Part shown: positions 44,680 to 52,028 of the stretch, one piece after another
Numbering within the stretch: position 1 is the first letter of the stretch
Layout of the letters: each line of letters opens with the position of its first letter
Origin: Bacillota bacterium
GTDB lineage: Bacteria > Bacillota > Clostridia > DSM-8532
Direction: 5' to 3'
DNA length: 64,000 nt
Assembly (NCBI GenBank): GCA_022702935.2
Contig: JAKIML020000043.1
Coordinates: forward strand, 1 to 64,000
The notes under the pieces: generated by a model
The model's database searches: none
What the model was told of the DNA's origin: nothing
The model's input: the letters and a program-made list of their open reading frames with translations, nothing else
Program-made: the position numbers and the translations under genes

Positions 44680-45444
44680 TTACAACTCTGCGCAGGCCTC
44701 AATAGCGAACATGAGCAGGCCTTCGCGGATTTCTTTGCGATCCTTCCATCCCCTGGCATCCCATTCTTCGCAACTCACATTATCACCGCCATAAAGCAAC
44801 TGAGCAAAAACCACATTCCTGAATTGAGCCACGGCGCATAATGCCGAGCATTCCATTTCCACAGTGACACAGCCTTCCTCTCTTCTCAGCTTCACCTTGT
44901 CGATGGTTTCTCGATAGATAGCGTCGGTGGTCCAGGTTTTTGCCAGAAGGTAACTGCATTTATGTCGTTTCAGCACTCTTTCAATGGCCTCAATGCCTTC
45001 TTTGCTGGGCTGAACCTCGCGGCTCGGTGCTAAATAGTGATATGAGGTGCCTTCATCTCTGACAGCCGAGTTGGGAACAATCACATGTCCTACTGCGATA
45101 TCCTTATTCAGTACGCCAGCACCGCCACAGGCGATAAATTTCCTGGCACCCAGGGCAATAACCTCCTCCAGCATGCCTGCTGCAAAGGGCGCCCCTACGC
45201 CTGGGTGGAACAGGGCAATTCTCTTTCCCTCATAGTTAAGTTCGTAGACGGGAAAAAGGCCGGCCTCTGAATACAGATTCTGGACAAGCTTCAATCTGCC
45301 CTCGTTTTTGAGTTTCTCGATAACGTCTTGAAAAAAGCAGATGACGGTATTCTCAGGAATATCTATTTTCTCGATGACTTTGTGGGGTTCAATAATGGCA
45401 TTTCTGTTGGAATCAAACTCCAAGATGGGAAACTCTTTTTTCAT
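44680..45444 (-). CDS. Nucleoside phosphorylase (uridine phosphorylase-like)
   Basis: The 254-residue product is of the PNP/UDP phosphorylase fold: ALFHPGVGAPFAAGMLEEVIALGARKFIACGGAGVL (phosphate and ribose site), VIVPNSAVRDEGTSYHY, TTDAIYRET, and CVTVEMECSALCAVAQFR with the base-binding Glu-Met-Glu. It should cleave a nucleoside with phosphate, feeding base salvage. GGAGGAT precedes ATG. It stands between two acetyltransferase genes with no operon partner of related function. Confidence 0.85.
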   Translation of the reverse strand: MKKEFPILEFDSNRNAIIEPHKVIEKIDIPENTVICFFQDVIEKLKNEGRLKLVQNLYSEAGLFPVYELNYEGKRIALFHPGVGAPFAAGMLEEVIALGARKFIACGGAGVLNKDIAVGHVIVPNSAVRDEGTSYHYLAPSREVQPSKEGIEAIERVLKRHKCSYLLAKTWTTDAIYRETIDKVKLRREEGCVTVEMECSALCAVAQFRNVVFAQLLYGGDNVSCEEWDARGWKDRKEIREGLLMFAIEACAEL

Positions 45445-45494
45445 ATGATCCTCCTGGATTGCGCGTTATAAGTGAGACCTTTTATTTTAGGATG

Positions 45495-45968
45495 CTAGAG
45501 CAGGTTTAATTTCATAGGAATGAAATGGGAGGCTTCCTTCTCTTCAAAACCCAGTTTTTTATAGACGGACTTTCCCATCTCTGAGGAAGAAAGCTCAATA
45601 AAGGAGACGTTTTGCTTTTTGGCCACATCTATGAGGCAATTCAAAGCACTTGTGGCATAACCCTTTTTCCGATGCTGGGGATATGTAAGCACATTGAGCA
45701 TAAGACCTGTTTTTCCGGTAGGCCATGACAGATTGGCAGGTTTATCGAATATCACCAGAAAGGCAGCGGATAAAACGGTTCCCTGTTCATCTTCAACCAA
45801 TGCAGCAAAGAAATCCTGATTCAAGTGCTTTGAGTAATATTCCTGAAGCTGGGCGCGCATGGCGCTTTTCTGCGTCGGGGTTGTTTCCCAGCCTTCCTCA
45901 GCAAAATAGTCAAATCTCACCTGGATGAGCTTTTCGGTATCCTGGCCATTGGCTAATCTGACTGTCAC
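45495..45968 (-). CDS. GNAT acetyltransferase
   Basis: The 157-residue product begins TVRLANGQDTEKLIQVRFDYF and has the acetyl-CoA loop TYPQHRKKGYATSALNCLI, with the terminal KLGFEEKE. The start is the GTG at 45968, with AAGGAG eight bases before. The longer frame from TTG 46001 overlaps the -10 box TATAAT at 45993-45998 and cannot be translated from that promoter. The substrate is not known. Confidence 0.83.
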   Translation of the reverse strand: MTVRLANGQDTEKLIQVRFDYFAEEGWETTPTQKSAMRAQLQEYYSKHLNQDFFAALVEDEQGTVLSAAFLVIFDKPANLSWPTGKTGLMLNVLTYPQHRKKGYATSALNCLIDVAKKQNVSFIELSSSEMGKSVYKKLGFEEKEASHFIPMKLNLL

Positions 45969-46035
45969 GGCGACCACTCCTTGTTTTGAGCAATTATACA
46001 ATATTTTCTTAATATTATCACTAAACGCTCAAAAA

Positions 46036-46070
46036 AAGAAGTGTGGCCATGTTTTTATGCCACACTTCAT
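46036..46070 (-). terminator. Terminator of the lipoprotein gene at 46077
   Basis: GAAGTGTGGC (46038-46047) pairs perfectly with GCCACACTTC (46059-46068); on the minus strand seven T residues follow. Confidence 0.85.
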
Positions 46071-46076
46071 AACCCT

Positions 46077-46970
46077 TCATTCCAACCATTGATCCGCGTG
46101 GTGGCCGCCAACACCGTACCAGCGCGGATGACTTAATTGCCAGAATTCATCGTTGTAATACTTTGTGCCGTCCACTGTTGTACTGGGATCAAGCATCTCC
46201 TCATTAACAGTTTCCAGTTTTCCGTTTTTTAAGGCCATCTCAATAATCTTTAGTCCAGCGTATCCATCGGCCTCATAATCATACACATACTCAAAGCTCA
46301 GACTGTTGGAAACCACAAACTCTCCATTGATAAATCGATAGATATACCAGTCATGATAACCCGCTCCCGAGCCTCCTGTGGAGTAAATACGTTTGTTTTC
46401 AGAATCCAGGGCGGGGTTGCAGATTTGTGCAAAGGATTTGGATGGCTCAAAGGTTGACTTGGCTGCATTCCATAACCAGCAATCATACCAGGTATTGCTA
46501 TGGGCGCCATGGAAGCAGTTAAGGATAATCACATCCTTATAGCCGTCGAAGTTCACATCGGTGACATGAAGGCCCATGGTATCCATCATTTCAGGATAAA
46601 CAGCGTAGGATTCGGGATCAAAGGAGACCGAAAGGATGGGGTTATCCTTCTCATCGTAAATCTCCAGGCTTAATACGAAGATATCCTCACCCGATGCCAC
46701 AAAACGGTATTCGGGCATGGTTTCGTGGATTTTGGCGCGAACTTCATATTGATAAATTTGAGGCCCGGGATCAGGAATAGCAGATATAAAGGACTCCTGG
46801 GAAGGAGTGGGCAGTTCATCCGGCAAATCAAGGTCTACTTGTGACTCCTGAACGAATAATTGCACATTTTCAGTCTCGTCATTGACCTGAAATTTATTCG
46901 ATGGCAACCGATTTGAGCAACCGCCTAAGATAAGCACCACAAGCCCGAATAAAACAATAACCTTTTTCAA
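46077..46970 (-). CDS. Lipoprotein with an FG-GAP-like repeat
   Basis: The 297-residue product has lipobox LGGC (Cys18) and a beta-rich mature domain. It contains HVTDVNFDGYKDVIILNCFHGAHSNTWYDCWLWN, a pattern seen in XAC2610-type and FG-GAP proteins where an Asp-rich loop binds calcium. It starts with TTG, nine bases after AGGAGGG. It lies 45 bases downstream of another surface lipoprotein gene (47016) on the same strand, possibly one unit. Function unknown. Confidence 0.75.
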   Translation of the reverse strand: MKKVIVLFGLVVLILGGCSNRLPSNKFQVNDETENVQLFVQESQVDLDLPDELPTPSQESFISAIPDPGPQIYQYEVRAKIHETMPEYRFVASGEDIFVLSLEIYDEKDNPILSVSFDPESYAVYPEMMDTMGLHVTDVNFDGYKDVIILNCFHGAHSNTWYDCWLWNAAKSTFEPSKSFAQICNPALDSENKRIYSTGGSGAGYHDWYIYRFINGEFVVSNSLSFEYVYDYEADGYAGLKIIEMALKNGKLETVNEEMLDPSTTVDGTKYYNDEFWQLSHPRWYGVGGHHADQWLE

Positions 46971-47015
46971 TTCATGAACCCTCCTCGTTCATGCCAAGTC
47001 CTGTATGTGTGATAA

Positions 47016-48056
47016 TTATTTTACAACATATTCTGAGAATTTACTCCCGTCAAGGGTTATCCATTCCATATCGGGACCATCTTTGATTTCCTGGGTGACT
47101 CCGATTTGCCTCTCCCTTTCCGCAATCCGAGCGTTAACCTCGTCGGGTGTAATAAAGGGAATGAGCGCTTCATCAAAGATGTCTTTATACACACTGTTGA
47201 TATAGATGGTATCGTCCTCTAAAAGCTGCATATTACTGTCGAACACATAGAAGGTATAATAAAGATTATTGTCATCACCAAAACGAATGGTATCAACCTG
47301 CATAAAGGGCGATATTCCCTTGGCCTCAGCCACTTTGGGGATCATGCTCAGGTTCTCGGTGTAAGTAAGCTGATTTATGTCCTGTTCAGTGATAATGGAT
47401 ACGATGTGCTGCGTCAAGCCATTTTCACCTAAAAGGCCATATGCAACAATGTGGTTACTGGCTCCGCCGCTGCCGCCTGTTTGATAATATCCATATTGGT
47501 TCATGATAAAATAGCTTCGGGCCCAGGTTGCAAAATCATAGCAAAAATAAAGATTACCGTCCATGTACTTTATGACATAACCAAAGGTACTGTCACCATA
47601 GAAATTTAAGCCGTTAAAGCGTATCACCAGTTCAGTAACGCCATCATTGCCGCAATCAATAAAGCTATAATCTATGTAATCTACTTTACCGTTGACTGAT
47701 GCATCATAGAACTCATCCGCAATGGCTTTAAGGATATCCGATAGGGTGTAACTGCGTCCCGCTTCAAACAGGGCATCCCCCATACTGGTTGGCAGGTAAA
47801 GCTCAGTGGAAACCTTCAGCTCATCATTGAGAAACTTCTCATAAGCCTCCATGGACTCTTCAATGATTGATGGGGCAGATGGGGTAGGCGGACTTGTGGG
47901 AGACTCCACAACGATTGACGTTTCGATTGGCTCATTGGTTTCTTCCTCTATGATCTCTTTGCCGGAAGCATTTGCATTCTCCAATCTGGAACAACTGCTT
48001 GCCCCGAGCAATAAAGAAAGAGTTAATGTGAACATAATCAGTTTTCGCGCTTTCAC
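47016..48056 (-). CDS. Surface lipoprotein with an Asp-rich loop
   Basis: The 346-residue product has a signal peptide with lipobox ASSC (Cys about 22), a Thr/Pro-rich linker (SPTSPPTPSAPS), a helical segment, and YIDYSFIDCGNDGVTELVIRFNG, an FG-GAP-like loop also seen in the downstream lipoprotein. The start is GTG 48056. The ATG at 48074 that would extend the frame is followed by AGG-AGG codons, and these are the Shine-Dalgarno sequence for the GTG nine bases on. A promoter lies at 48105-48133. Function unknown. Confidence 0.75.
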   Translation of the reverse strand: MKARKLIMFTLTLSLLLGASSCSRLENANASGKEIIEEETNEPIETSIVVESPTSPPTPSAPSIIEESMEAYEKFLNDELKVSTELYLPTSMGDALFEAGRSYTLSDILKAIADEFYDASVNGKVDYIDYSFIDCGNDGVTELVIRFNGLNFYGDSTFGYVIKYMDGNLYFCYDFATWARSYFIMNQYGYYQTGGSGGASNHIVAYGLLGENGLTQHIVSIITEQDINQLTYTENLSMIPKVAEAKGISPFMQVDTIRFGDDNNLYYTFYVFDSNMQLLEDDTIYINSVYKDIFDEALIPFITPDEVNARIAERERQIGVTQEIKDGPDMEWITLDGSKFSEYVVK

Positions 48057-48104
48057 TTTATTGTTCCTCCTCATTTGCTGTCACAGTAGTGTCAGTCTTT
48101 CTAT

Positions 48105-48133
48105 ATTATCATAAAGTGACGGATTAATTCCAA
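48105..48133 (-). promoter_or_regulatory. Promoter of the lipoprotein gene at 47016
   Basis: On the minus strand TTGGAA (48128-48133) and GATAAT (48105-48110) are 17 bases apart. Confidence 0.55.
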
Positions 48134-48180
48134 GCCTCTTGCAAGGTTTCCCGGAACAATCTGTCCAGATGCTCCACATC

Positions 48181-48378
48181 TCACTTTTCATTATCGCTCA
48201 ATTTTCTGACATAGTCACTAAAGTAAGCAAATTTTTCTTCCAAGAATGTGCTGATAATATTTATTCTCGGCTCTTTTTTCAGCTCCTTGATCACCTTCTT
48301 TTTTCCCAGTAAGTTATTTATCTCTTTTTGCAGCTCGGGTTCTAAAGATACTGAGTTCAGCAGTGTTTCGAAGAGCAT
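48181..48378 (-). CDS. Small hypothetical protein
   Basis: The 65-residue reading frame has a helical, charged composition (ELQKEINNLLGKKKVIKELKKEPRINIISTFLEEKF) that looks protein-like, but there is no ribosome site before its ATG (CCACCCCCT only). It is 50 bases from the lipoprotein promoter and divergent from the DUF3800 gene. It may be a remnant or a chance frame at the edge of the A+T-rich accessory stretch. Confidence 0.35.
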   Translation of the reverse strand: MLFETLLNSVSLEPELQKEINNLLGKKKVIKELKKEPRINIISTFLEEKFAYFSDYVRKLSDNEK

Positions 48379-48492
48379 AGGGGGTGGCGTTCCGTGTTGC
48401 TCTATCTCAAATGATTACTAGTATATTATAGATTTTCTTCATATAGCAACTACACTTGATGTTTTGCTATAGATACAAAATTCTACAAAATA

Positions 48493-48501
48493 TGGTATAA
48501 T
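48493..48501 (+). promoter_or_regulatory. Extended -10 promoter of the DUF3800 gene
   Basis: TGGTATAAT (48493-48501) is an extended -10 element, 33 bases before the start codon. No good -35 box is present at the proper distance, as is usual for extended -10 promoters. Confidence 0.55.
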
Positions 48502-48533
48502 ATATCAAGAAGAACCAAGGGAGAAGCGAAAAA

Positions 48534-49226
48534 ATGAATATATATATTGATGAATCTGGAAGCATGACAAAGGAAGTTAATGAGTGGAAAAACAAGTTCT
48601 TTGTCATAACATTACTATTAACCGATAAGCCCGATATGCTGAAAAGAGCCTATAAACGTTTTGTAAGCAAACACTATACTGATCTGCAGAGCATGGATAC
48701 AAGTAATAAGATGTTTGACCAAGGTTCTTTTAAGGAATTAAAGGGCTATTGCTTTACTCCTCAAATGAAAAGAAAATTTGTTTATTTTTTTTGCCAAAAG
48801 AATAATTTTCGCTTGCTATTTATTAGGGTAAGTAACCTGAAAGCAAGTGACAATTTGTTTCGTAATAAGGCAAGAGCGTTTAATTATATACTCAAATTAG
48901 CTTTTGAATATTTACATAATCAAAAAATTCTATCTGATCGTGAATGGAACATTCAAATAGACGAAAGGAACGTTAAAAAAGATGCTAAATATCAATTACA
49001 AGATTTTCTGTTAACAGAGCTATCAACGGGTAAAAACATTGTTGATAATATATCTGTCCAGTATTATGATTCATGTAATAATAAACTAGTACAATTGGCA
49101 GATGTTTTCTCTAATATATTTTATTCAAATATCTTGACTTGTGGTGCGTTTAGTAAAGAAATTAGATATATGAAAGAAAATGGGTATACCATTAATATAT
49201 TTAAGTTTCCTCCTATCGGTAAATAA
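48534..49226 (+). CDS. DUF3800 domain protein
   Basis: The 230-residue product shows the DUF3800 landmarks in order: N-terminal IYIDESGS, FFVITLLL, ELKGYC (about residue 69), IQIDERNVKK (about 141), and VQLADVFSNIFY near the C-terminus. The Asp/Glu residues at these points suggest a metal-dependent nuclease-like (RNase H-type) active site, though no activity is proven for the family. Codons are A+T-rich compared with neighbours, which suggests horizontal gain. AAGGGAGA precedes ATG. Two copies of a structured RNA follow the stop codon. RNA motifs near DUF3800 genes have been reported in other bacteria, so gene and RNAs may be one system. Confidence 0.88.
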   Translation: MNIYIDESGSMTKEVNEWKNKFFVITLLLTDKPDMLKRAYKRFVSKHYTDLQSMDTSNKMFDQGSFKELKGYCFTPQMKRKFVYFFCQKNNFRLLFIRVSNLKASDNLFRNKARAFNYILKLAFEYLHNQKILSDREWNIQIDERNVKKDAKYQLQDFLLTELSTGKNIVDNISVQYYDSCNNKLVQLADVFSNIFYSNILTCGAFSKEIRYMKENGYTINIFKFPPIGK

Positions 49227-49254
49227 TTCACTTCTATCATGAATAATATAATAA

Positions 49255-49340
49255 TGTGGCATCAACAGTAAGTCCTATAGTATGCTTTTTCCTGAGTAAG
49301 CACTATGAGTTAGTGCCGTACGTAGGCGATTGATGCCACA
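49255..49340 (+). ncRNA. DUF3800-associated structured RNA, copy A
   Basis: The 86-base unit begins 29 bases after the DUF3800 stop. P1 is a perfect ten-base stem (49255-49264 with 49331-49340). Inside come ACAGTAAGTCCTA, a weak P3, hairpin P4 GCACTA/TAGTGC (49300-49305 with 49311-49316, loop TGAGT), then GTAGGCGAT. CCTA (49274-49277) can pair with TAGG (49323-49326) as P2. Copy B has the same constant blocks but different stem sequences that still pair. A TATAAT at 49247-49252 could give a separate start, but no -35 box is clear, so the RNA may be cut from the 3' UTR. Confidence 0.75.
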
Positions 49341-49364
49341 CATAACAATAAATGGATAATAATA

Positions 49365-49393
49365 TTGACTATACAGCAATATTTTAGTATACT
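49365..49393 (+). promoter_or_regulatory. Consensus promoter of structured RNA copy B
   Basis: TTGACT (49365-49370) and TATACT (49388-49393) are 17 bases apart, one of the best promoters in the window. The predicted start (about 49399-49401) coincides with the first base pair of P1 in copy B. Confidence 0.85.
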
Positions 49394-49398
49394 GTAAA

Positions 49399-49527
49399 TA
49401 CGTTAACAGTAAGTCCTAGTAGCATGCCATTGTCATGGTAAGTGATATATGTTATCATCGTGCCTAGGCAATTAACGTAACCTTAAGTAATGAGGAGTTA
49501 TCTCAAGTTATGAGATAACTCCTTTTT
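49399..49527 (+). ncRNA. DUF3800-associated structured RNA, copy B, with its own promoter and terminator
   Basis: P1 is TACGTTA/TAACGTA (49399-49405 with 49473-49479). ACAGTAAGTCCTA follows, then AGCATGC, P3 GCCAT/ATGGT with loop TGTC (49426-49430 with 49435-49439), GTAAG, P4 GTGATA/TATCAT with loop TATGT (49442-49447 with 49453-49458), and CTAGGCAAT. The spacing between AGCATGC and GTAAG is identical to copy A. The transcript starts at P1 and ends at an intrinsic terminator (49493-49527), so it would be an RNA of about 128 bases. No ORF lies within it. Confidence 0.8.
49493..49527 (+). terminator. Intrinsic terminator of structured RNA copy B
   Basis: A 13-base perfect stem, AGGAGTTATCTCA (49493-49505) with TGAGATAACTCCT (49511-49523), is followed by TTTT. 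Confidence 0.92.
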
Positions 49528-49540
49528 AGTTAGTATTAAA

Positions 49541-49567
49541 GGGCTACGTTATAATACTGATTAGCCC
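49541..49567 (+). other. Inverted repeat with a TATAAT in its loop
   Basis: GGGCTA (49541-49546) and TAGCCC (49562-49567) flank CGTTATAATACTG. It may be a regulated promoter for the membrane protein at 49735, but the -35 box is poor. The rest of 49568-49734 holds no gene I can support. Confidence 0.3.
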
Positions 49568-49734
49568 AGAACAGTGACTATAGGTGGCCTTAATCAATAC
49601 TCTCCGACAAGACTATTGAATAGCTTCTTTTTTGAAACCATCATGTTATGGGCGATTAATCCCTAGGAAATGAATTATCACATCTTGGTTAACATAGAAT
49701 TTACTGGAAGGATTTTCATGGTGGGGGTGTTTTT

Positions 49735-50721
49735 GTGAAAAAGCTCCGTTATCCGGTACTGGTGAGGCTTGCTCAATGGTTGATGCGAAAGTTCCCGTTC
49801 ACAACACCTTTCTTCAAACTCCTTAAGGCCATCTTTGGCAACAAGCTTGTAAAGTGCATGATCTCATTAGCATTTCCCATCATCTTCTTCATAGAGGGCA
49901 AAAGCGTTACAGTCATAACCGCAAAAGAAATCACCATGTTTTCAGTGACAGGCTTTTTCTTTGCCGTCTTAAACGCCCTGGTCCTTGCCGTGGAAAATTA
50001 TCGTGTCATATCGCTGCATCGTGCGGGATCCTATGCCTCCATTCTCAATAAAATCAACGTCATTGAAAATGATATTGCTTCGGAAATCGTTCATCAGAAC
50101 AAGAACATTAATAACAGCCAGAACTTCCTGCCGGGGAATCTTGCCGGGCTGGGCAAGGTCATTGAGAATAATAGCATAATTGACAAAATCGCATATATAA
50201 TATGTAAGAGTATCTTTGACTGGCTTAAAGAAGTCACAGAGGAGACATGCTTCAGGATAACGGTGTTTCAAAGATTTAAGGATGAACAGGGTGAGTTTGT
50301 TGAGCCCATTGCCCATGAGTTTGAAGACAATGGCTCGCCCAATGCCGAACGAATCCATCTGTGTGCGCCGGGAGAAAAGTATTATGTAAGGTTGCTTTTT
50401 GAGAGAAACATAAACACCATTGATGTTTTAGCCTCTCGAAAGGATATACAGGCCGTTAAGCTCCTCCCCGATGAGGATGCTTCCCAACTGGTGAGTGTAC
50501 CTATCAGGATTAATAAGCGAACCACCTTCCTCTTTCAGATTGCCTCTGATAAAAAAGATGTTTTGGGAAAGAATAAACATGATATCAAAAGTAGCTTTAA
50601 GTTACTTCTTCCTCTGGTAAACATGATTATCCCGTTCTGTTATGGGGATAAACTTATCAAGGACCTATGCGACAACTTTATTGTGCACTATCCTTCGAGA
50701 ACCACAAAGTCGAGAAAATGA
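49735..50721 (+). CDS. Two-helix membrane protein with a cytoplasmic GAF-like domain
   Basis: The 328-residue product has a basic amphipathic start, two helices close together (CMISLAFPIIFFIEGKSVTVI and FSVTGFFFAVLNALVLAV, about residues 41-90), a short coiled segment, and a C-terminal soluble domain of about 190 residues. That domain's strand/helix order (CFRITVFQRFKD...; YYVRLLFERN; ASQLVSVPIRINKRTTFLFQIASDK) resembles a GAF-type sensor domain. The start is GTG with GGGGGTG upstream. No close family is recognised. A small protein gene follows, and the pair sits next to the DUF3800/RNA locus. A role as membrane effector or sensor is inference. Confidence 0.7.
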   Translation: MKKLRYPVLVRLAQWLMRKFPFTTPFFKLLKAIFGNKLVKCMISLAFPIIFFIEGKSVTVITAKEITMFSVTGFFFAVLNALVLAVENYRVISLHRAGSYASILNKINVIENDIASEIVHQNKNINNSQNFLPGNLAGLGKVIENNSIIDKIAYIICKSIFDWLKEVTEETCFRITVFQRFKDEQGEFVEPIAHEFEDNGSPNAERIHLCAPGEKYYVRLLFERNINTIDVLASRKDIQAVKLLPDEDASQLVSVPIRINKRTTFLFQIASDKKDVLGKNKHDIKSSFKLLLPLVNMIIPFCYGDKLIKDLCDNFIVHYPSRTTKSRK

Positions 50722-50727
50722 AAGGAG

Positions 50728-50742
50728 ACGTTGAACCAACGT
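50728..50742 (+). promoter_or_regulatory. Hairpin between Shine-Dalgarno and start codon
   Basis: ACGTTG (50728-50733) pairs perfectly with CAACGT (50737-50742) around AAC. It directly follows AAAGGAG (50721-50727) and ends one base before ATG 50744, so folding changes the effective spacing of the ribosome site. Confidence 0.5.
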
Positions 50743-50743
50743 G

Positions 50744-50941
50744 ATGAACAAGATTATAGATTTCAGCATTTTAACTGCATCGTGCGCCGAGGAGCTGGAG
50801 GATGACGATTATGTGATGCAGGGTAAGGAGACCAAACTGGATAATAAGACAATGCAGCGTCTGTCCAATGAGCATGCCAAAAACATTGAAAGGCTTAGAA
50901 GAGAGGGACAGCTTATCACCATCAAGGACTTTTGTATTTAG
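50744..50941 (+). CDS. Small acidic/helical protein downstream of the two-helix membrane protein
   Basis: The 65-residue product (starting MNKIIDFSILTASC) has an acidic middle (EELEDDDYV) and a charged helix (LSNEHAKNIERLRREGQ). No family is recognised. It has AAAGGAG 16 bases before ATG, with a perfect six-base hairpin in between; a GTG three bases earlier is within that hairpin. It begins 22 bases after the membrane protein and probably shares its mRNA, so it may be a partner or regulator. Confidence 0.65.
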   Translation: MNKIIDFSILTASCAEELEDDDYVMQGKETKLDNKTMQRLSNEHAKNIERLRREGQLITIKDFCI

Positions 50942-50987
50942 AACAGGAAAGGTTTCAAAAGGGAAGAATATGATTTACAGCTCAAAA

Positions 50988-51033
50988 TAAAAGACCGCTT
51001 CAACTCATTATTGAGATTTGAACGGCCTTTTAT
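50988..51033. terminator. Bidirectional terminator between the small gene and argB
   Basis: An imperfect stem AAAAGACCGCTTCAACTC with GAGATTTGAACGGCCTTTT (one bulge, one mismatch) sits between convergent genes, with T-rich ends on both strands. Confidence 0.7.
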
Positions 51034-51068
51034 TCTATATACCACACTAATCTGGGGGGAGTAGTGCG

Positions 51069-51980
51069 TTATAGCTTTTCCTTGCTGTGGTAGGGACGTA
51101 TCTGCTGCGTGATCATGGTCCCGATACCCTTATTCGTGAATATCTCCAAAAGAATGCAATGGGGAATACGCCCGTCAATGATGTGGGTCCTGCCCACACC
51201 TTTTTCTACGGCGTGAACGCAGCCTAATACCTTGGGAATCATACCACCCACGATAACCTTCTCATCAATGAGGCGATGGACCTCATCACAGGTAAGGGCA
51301 TGGAGAATGGCGCCTTCATTCCTGCTATCCTTGACCCCTTCCACATCGGTTAAGAGAATGAGTTTCTCTGCCTTGAGGGCTGCAGCCAGTTCAGCAGCCA
51401 CTGTATCAGCGTTAATGTTATAGCTCTGCCCATTTTTATCTGTGCCAATGGGAGCCACAACGGGAATATATTCGTCCTTGGCCAGAATCTCCAGCACATG
51501 GGTGTTGATCTTGGTAATGTCACCCACAAACCCCAGGTCCACCTGCTCACCATCCACGGATTCATAATGCTTCTCGCATTCAATGAGCACGCCGTCAATA
51601 CCGCAGATACCTACAGCCTTTCCGCCCTTCTGATTCAAAAGGGAGACAATCTCCTTGTTGGTTTTGCCCACCAATACCATCTGAGCGACCTCCATGGCCT
51701 GAGCATCGGTTTTTCTGAGGCCATTGACAAATTCGGACTGGATATTGAAGGTCTTTAAGGCCTTGGTGATTTCAGGCCCGCCCCCATGAACCACCACCGG
51801 GTTCATACCTATGTACTTTAAGAGAGTAATATCCTCCATGACCGAGTTCTTGAGCTCCTCGTTGATCATGGCATTCCCGCCGTATTTGATGACCACGGTT
51901 TTGCCAGCCAGGGCTTGAATATAGGGAAGCGCTTCTATAAGGATTTCTGCTTTGCGAATGATTTCCGATAACTCAAACAT
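51069..51980 (-). CDS. argB: Acetylglutamate kinase
   Basis: The 303-residue product has the amino-acid kinase motifs [64 protein letters not shown] and [11 protein letters not shown]. It phosphorylates N-acetylglutamate in arginine synthesis. The N-terminal helix ([26 protein letters not shown]) is of the kind that makes arginine-sensitive hexamers, so feedback inhibition by arginine is likely (family knowledge). It lies 48 bases downstream of argC in the same operon. Confidence 0.95.
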   Translation of the reverse strand: MFELSEIIRKAEILIEALPYIQALAGKTVVIKYGGNAMINEELKNSVMEDITLLKYIGMNPVVVHGGGPEITKALKTFNIQSEFVNGLRKTDAQAMEVAQMVLVGKTNKEIVSLLNQKGGKAVGICGIDGVLIECEKHYESVDGEQVDLGFVGDITKINTHVLEILAKDEYIPVVAPIGTDKNGQSYNINADTVAAELAAALKAEKLILLTDVEGVKDSRNEGAILHALTCDEVHRLIDEKVIVGGMIPKVLGCVHAVEKGVGRTHIIDGRIPHCILLEIFTNKGIGTMITQQIRPYHSKEKL

Positions 51981-52028
51981 TTTCAGGACGCCTTTCTTCC
52001 ATAAATTTTGGGTCAGGGTTGTTACATA

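Noticed and set aside
49570-49690. Possible third, decayed copy of the DUF3800-linked RNA
   Set aside because: ACAGTGACTATAG near 49570 and ATGTTAT...CCCTAGGAAAT near 49645-49670 recall copies A and B, but no closing stem can be formed and the spacing is different.
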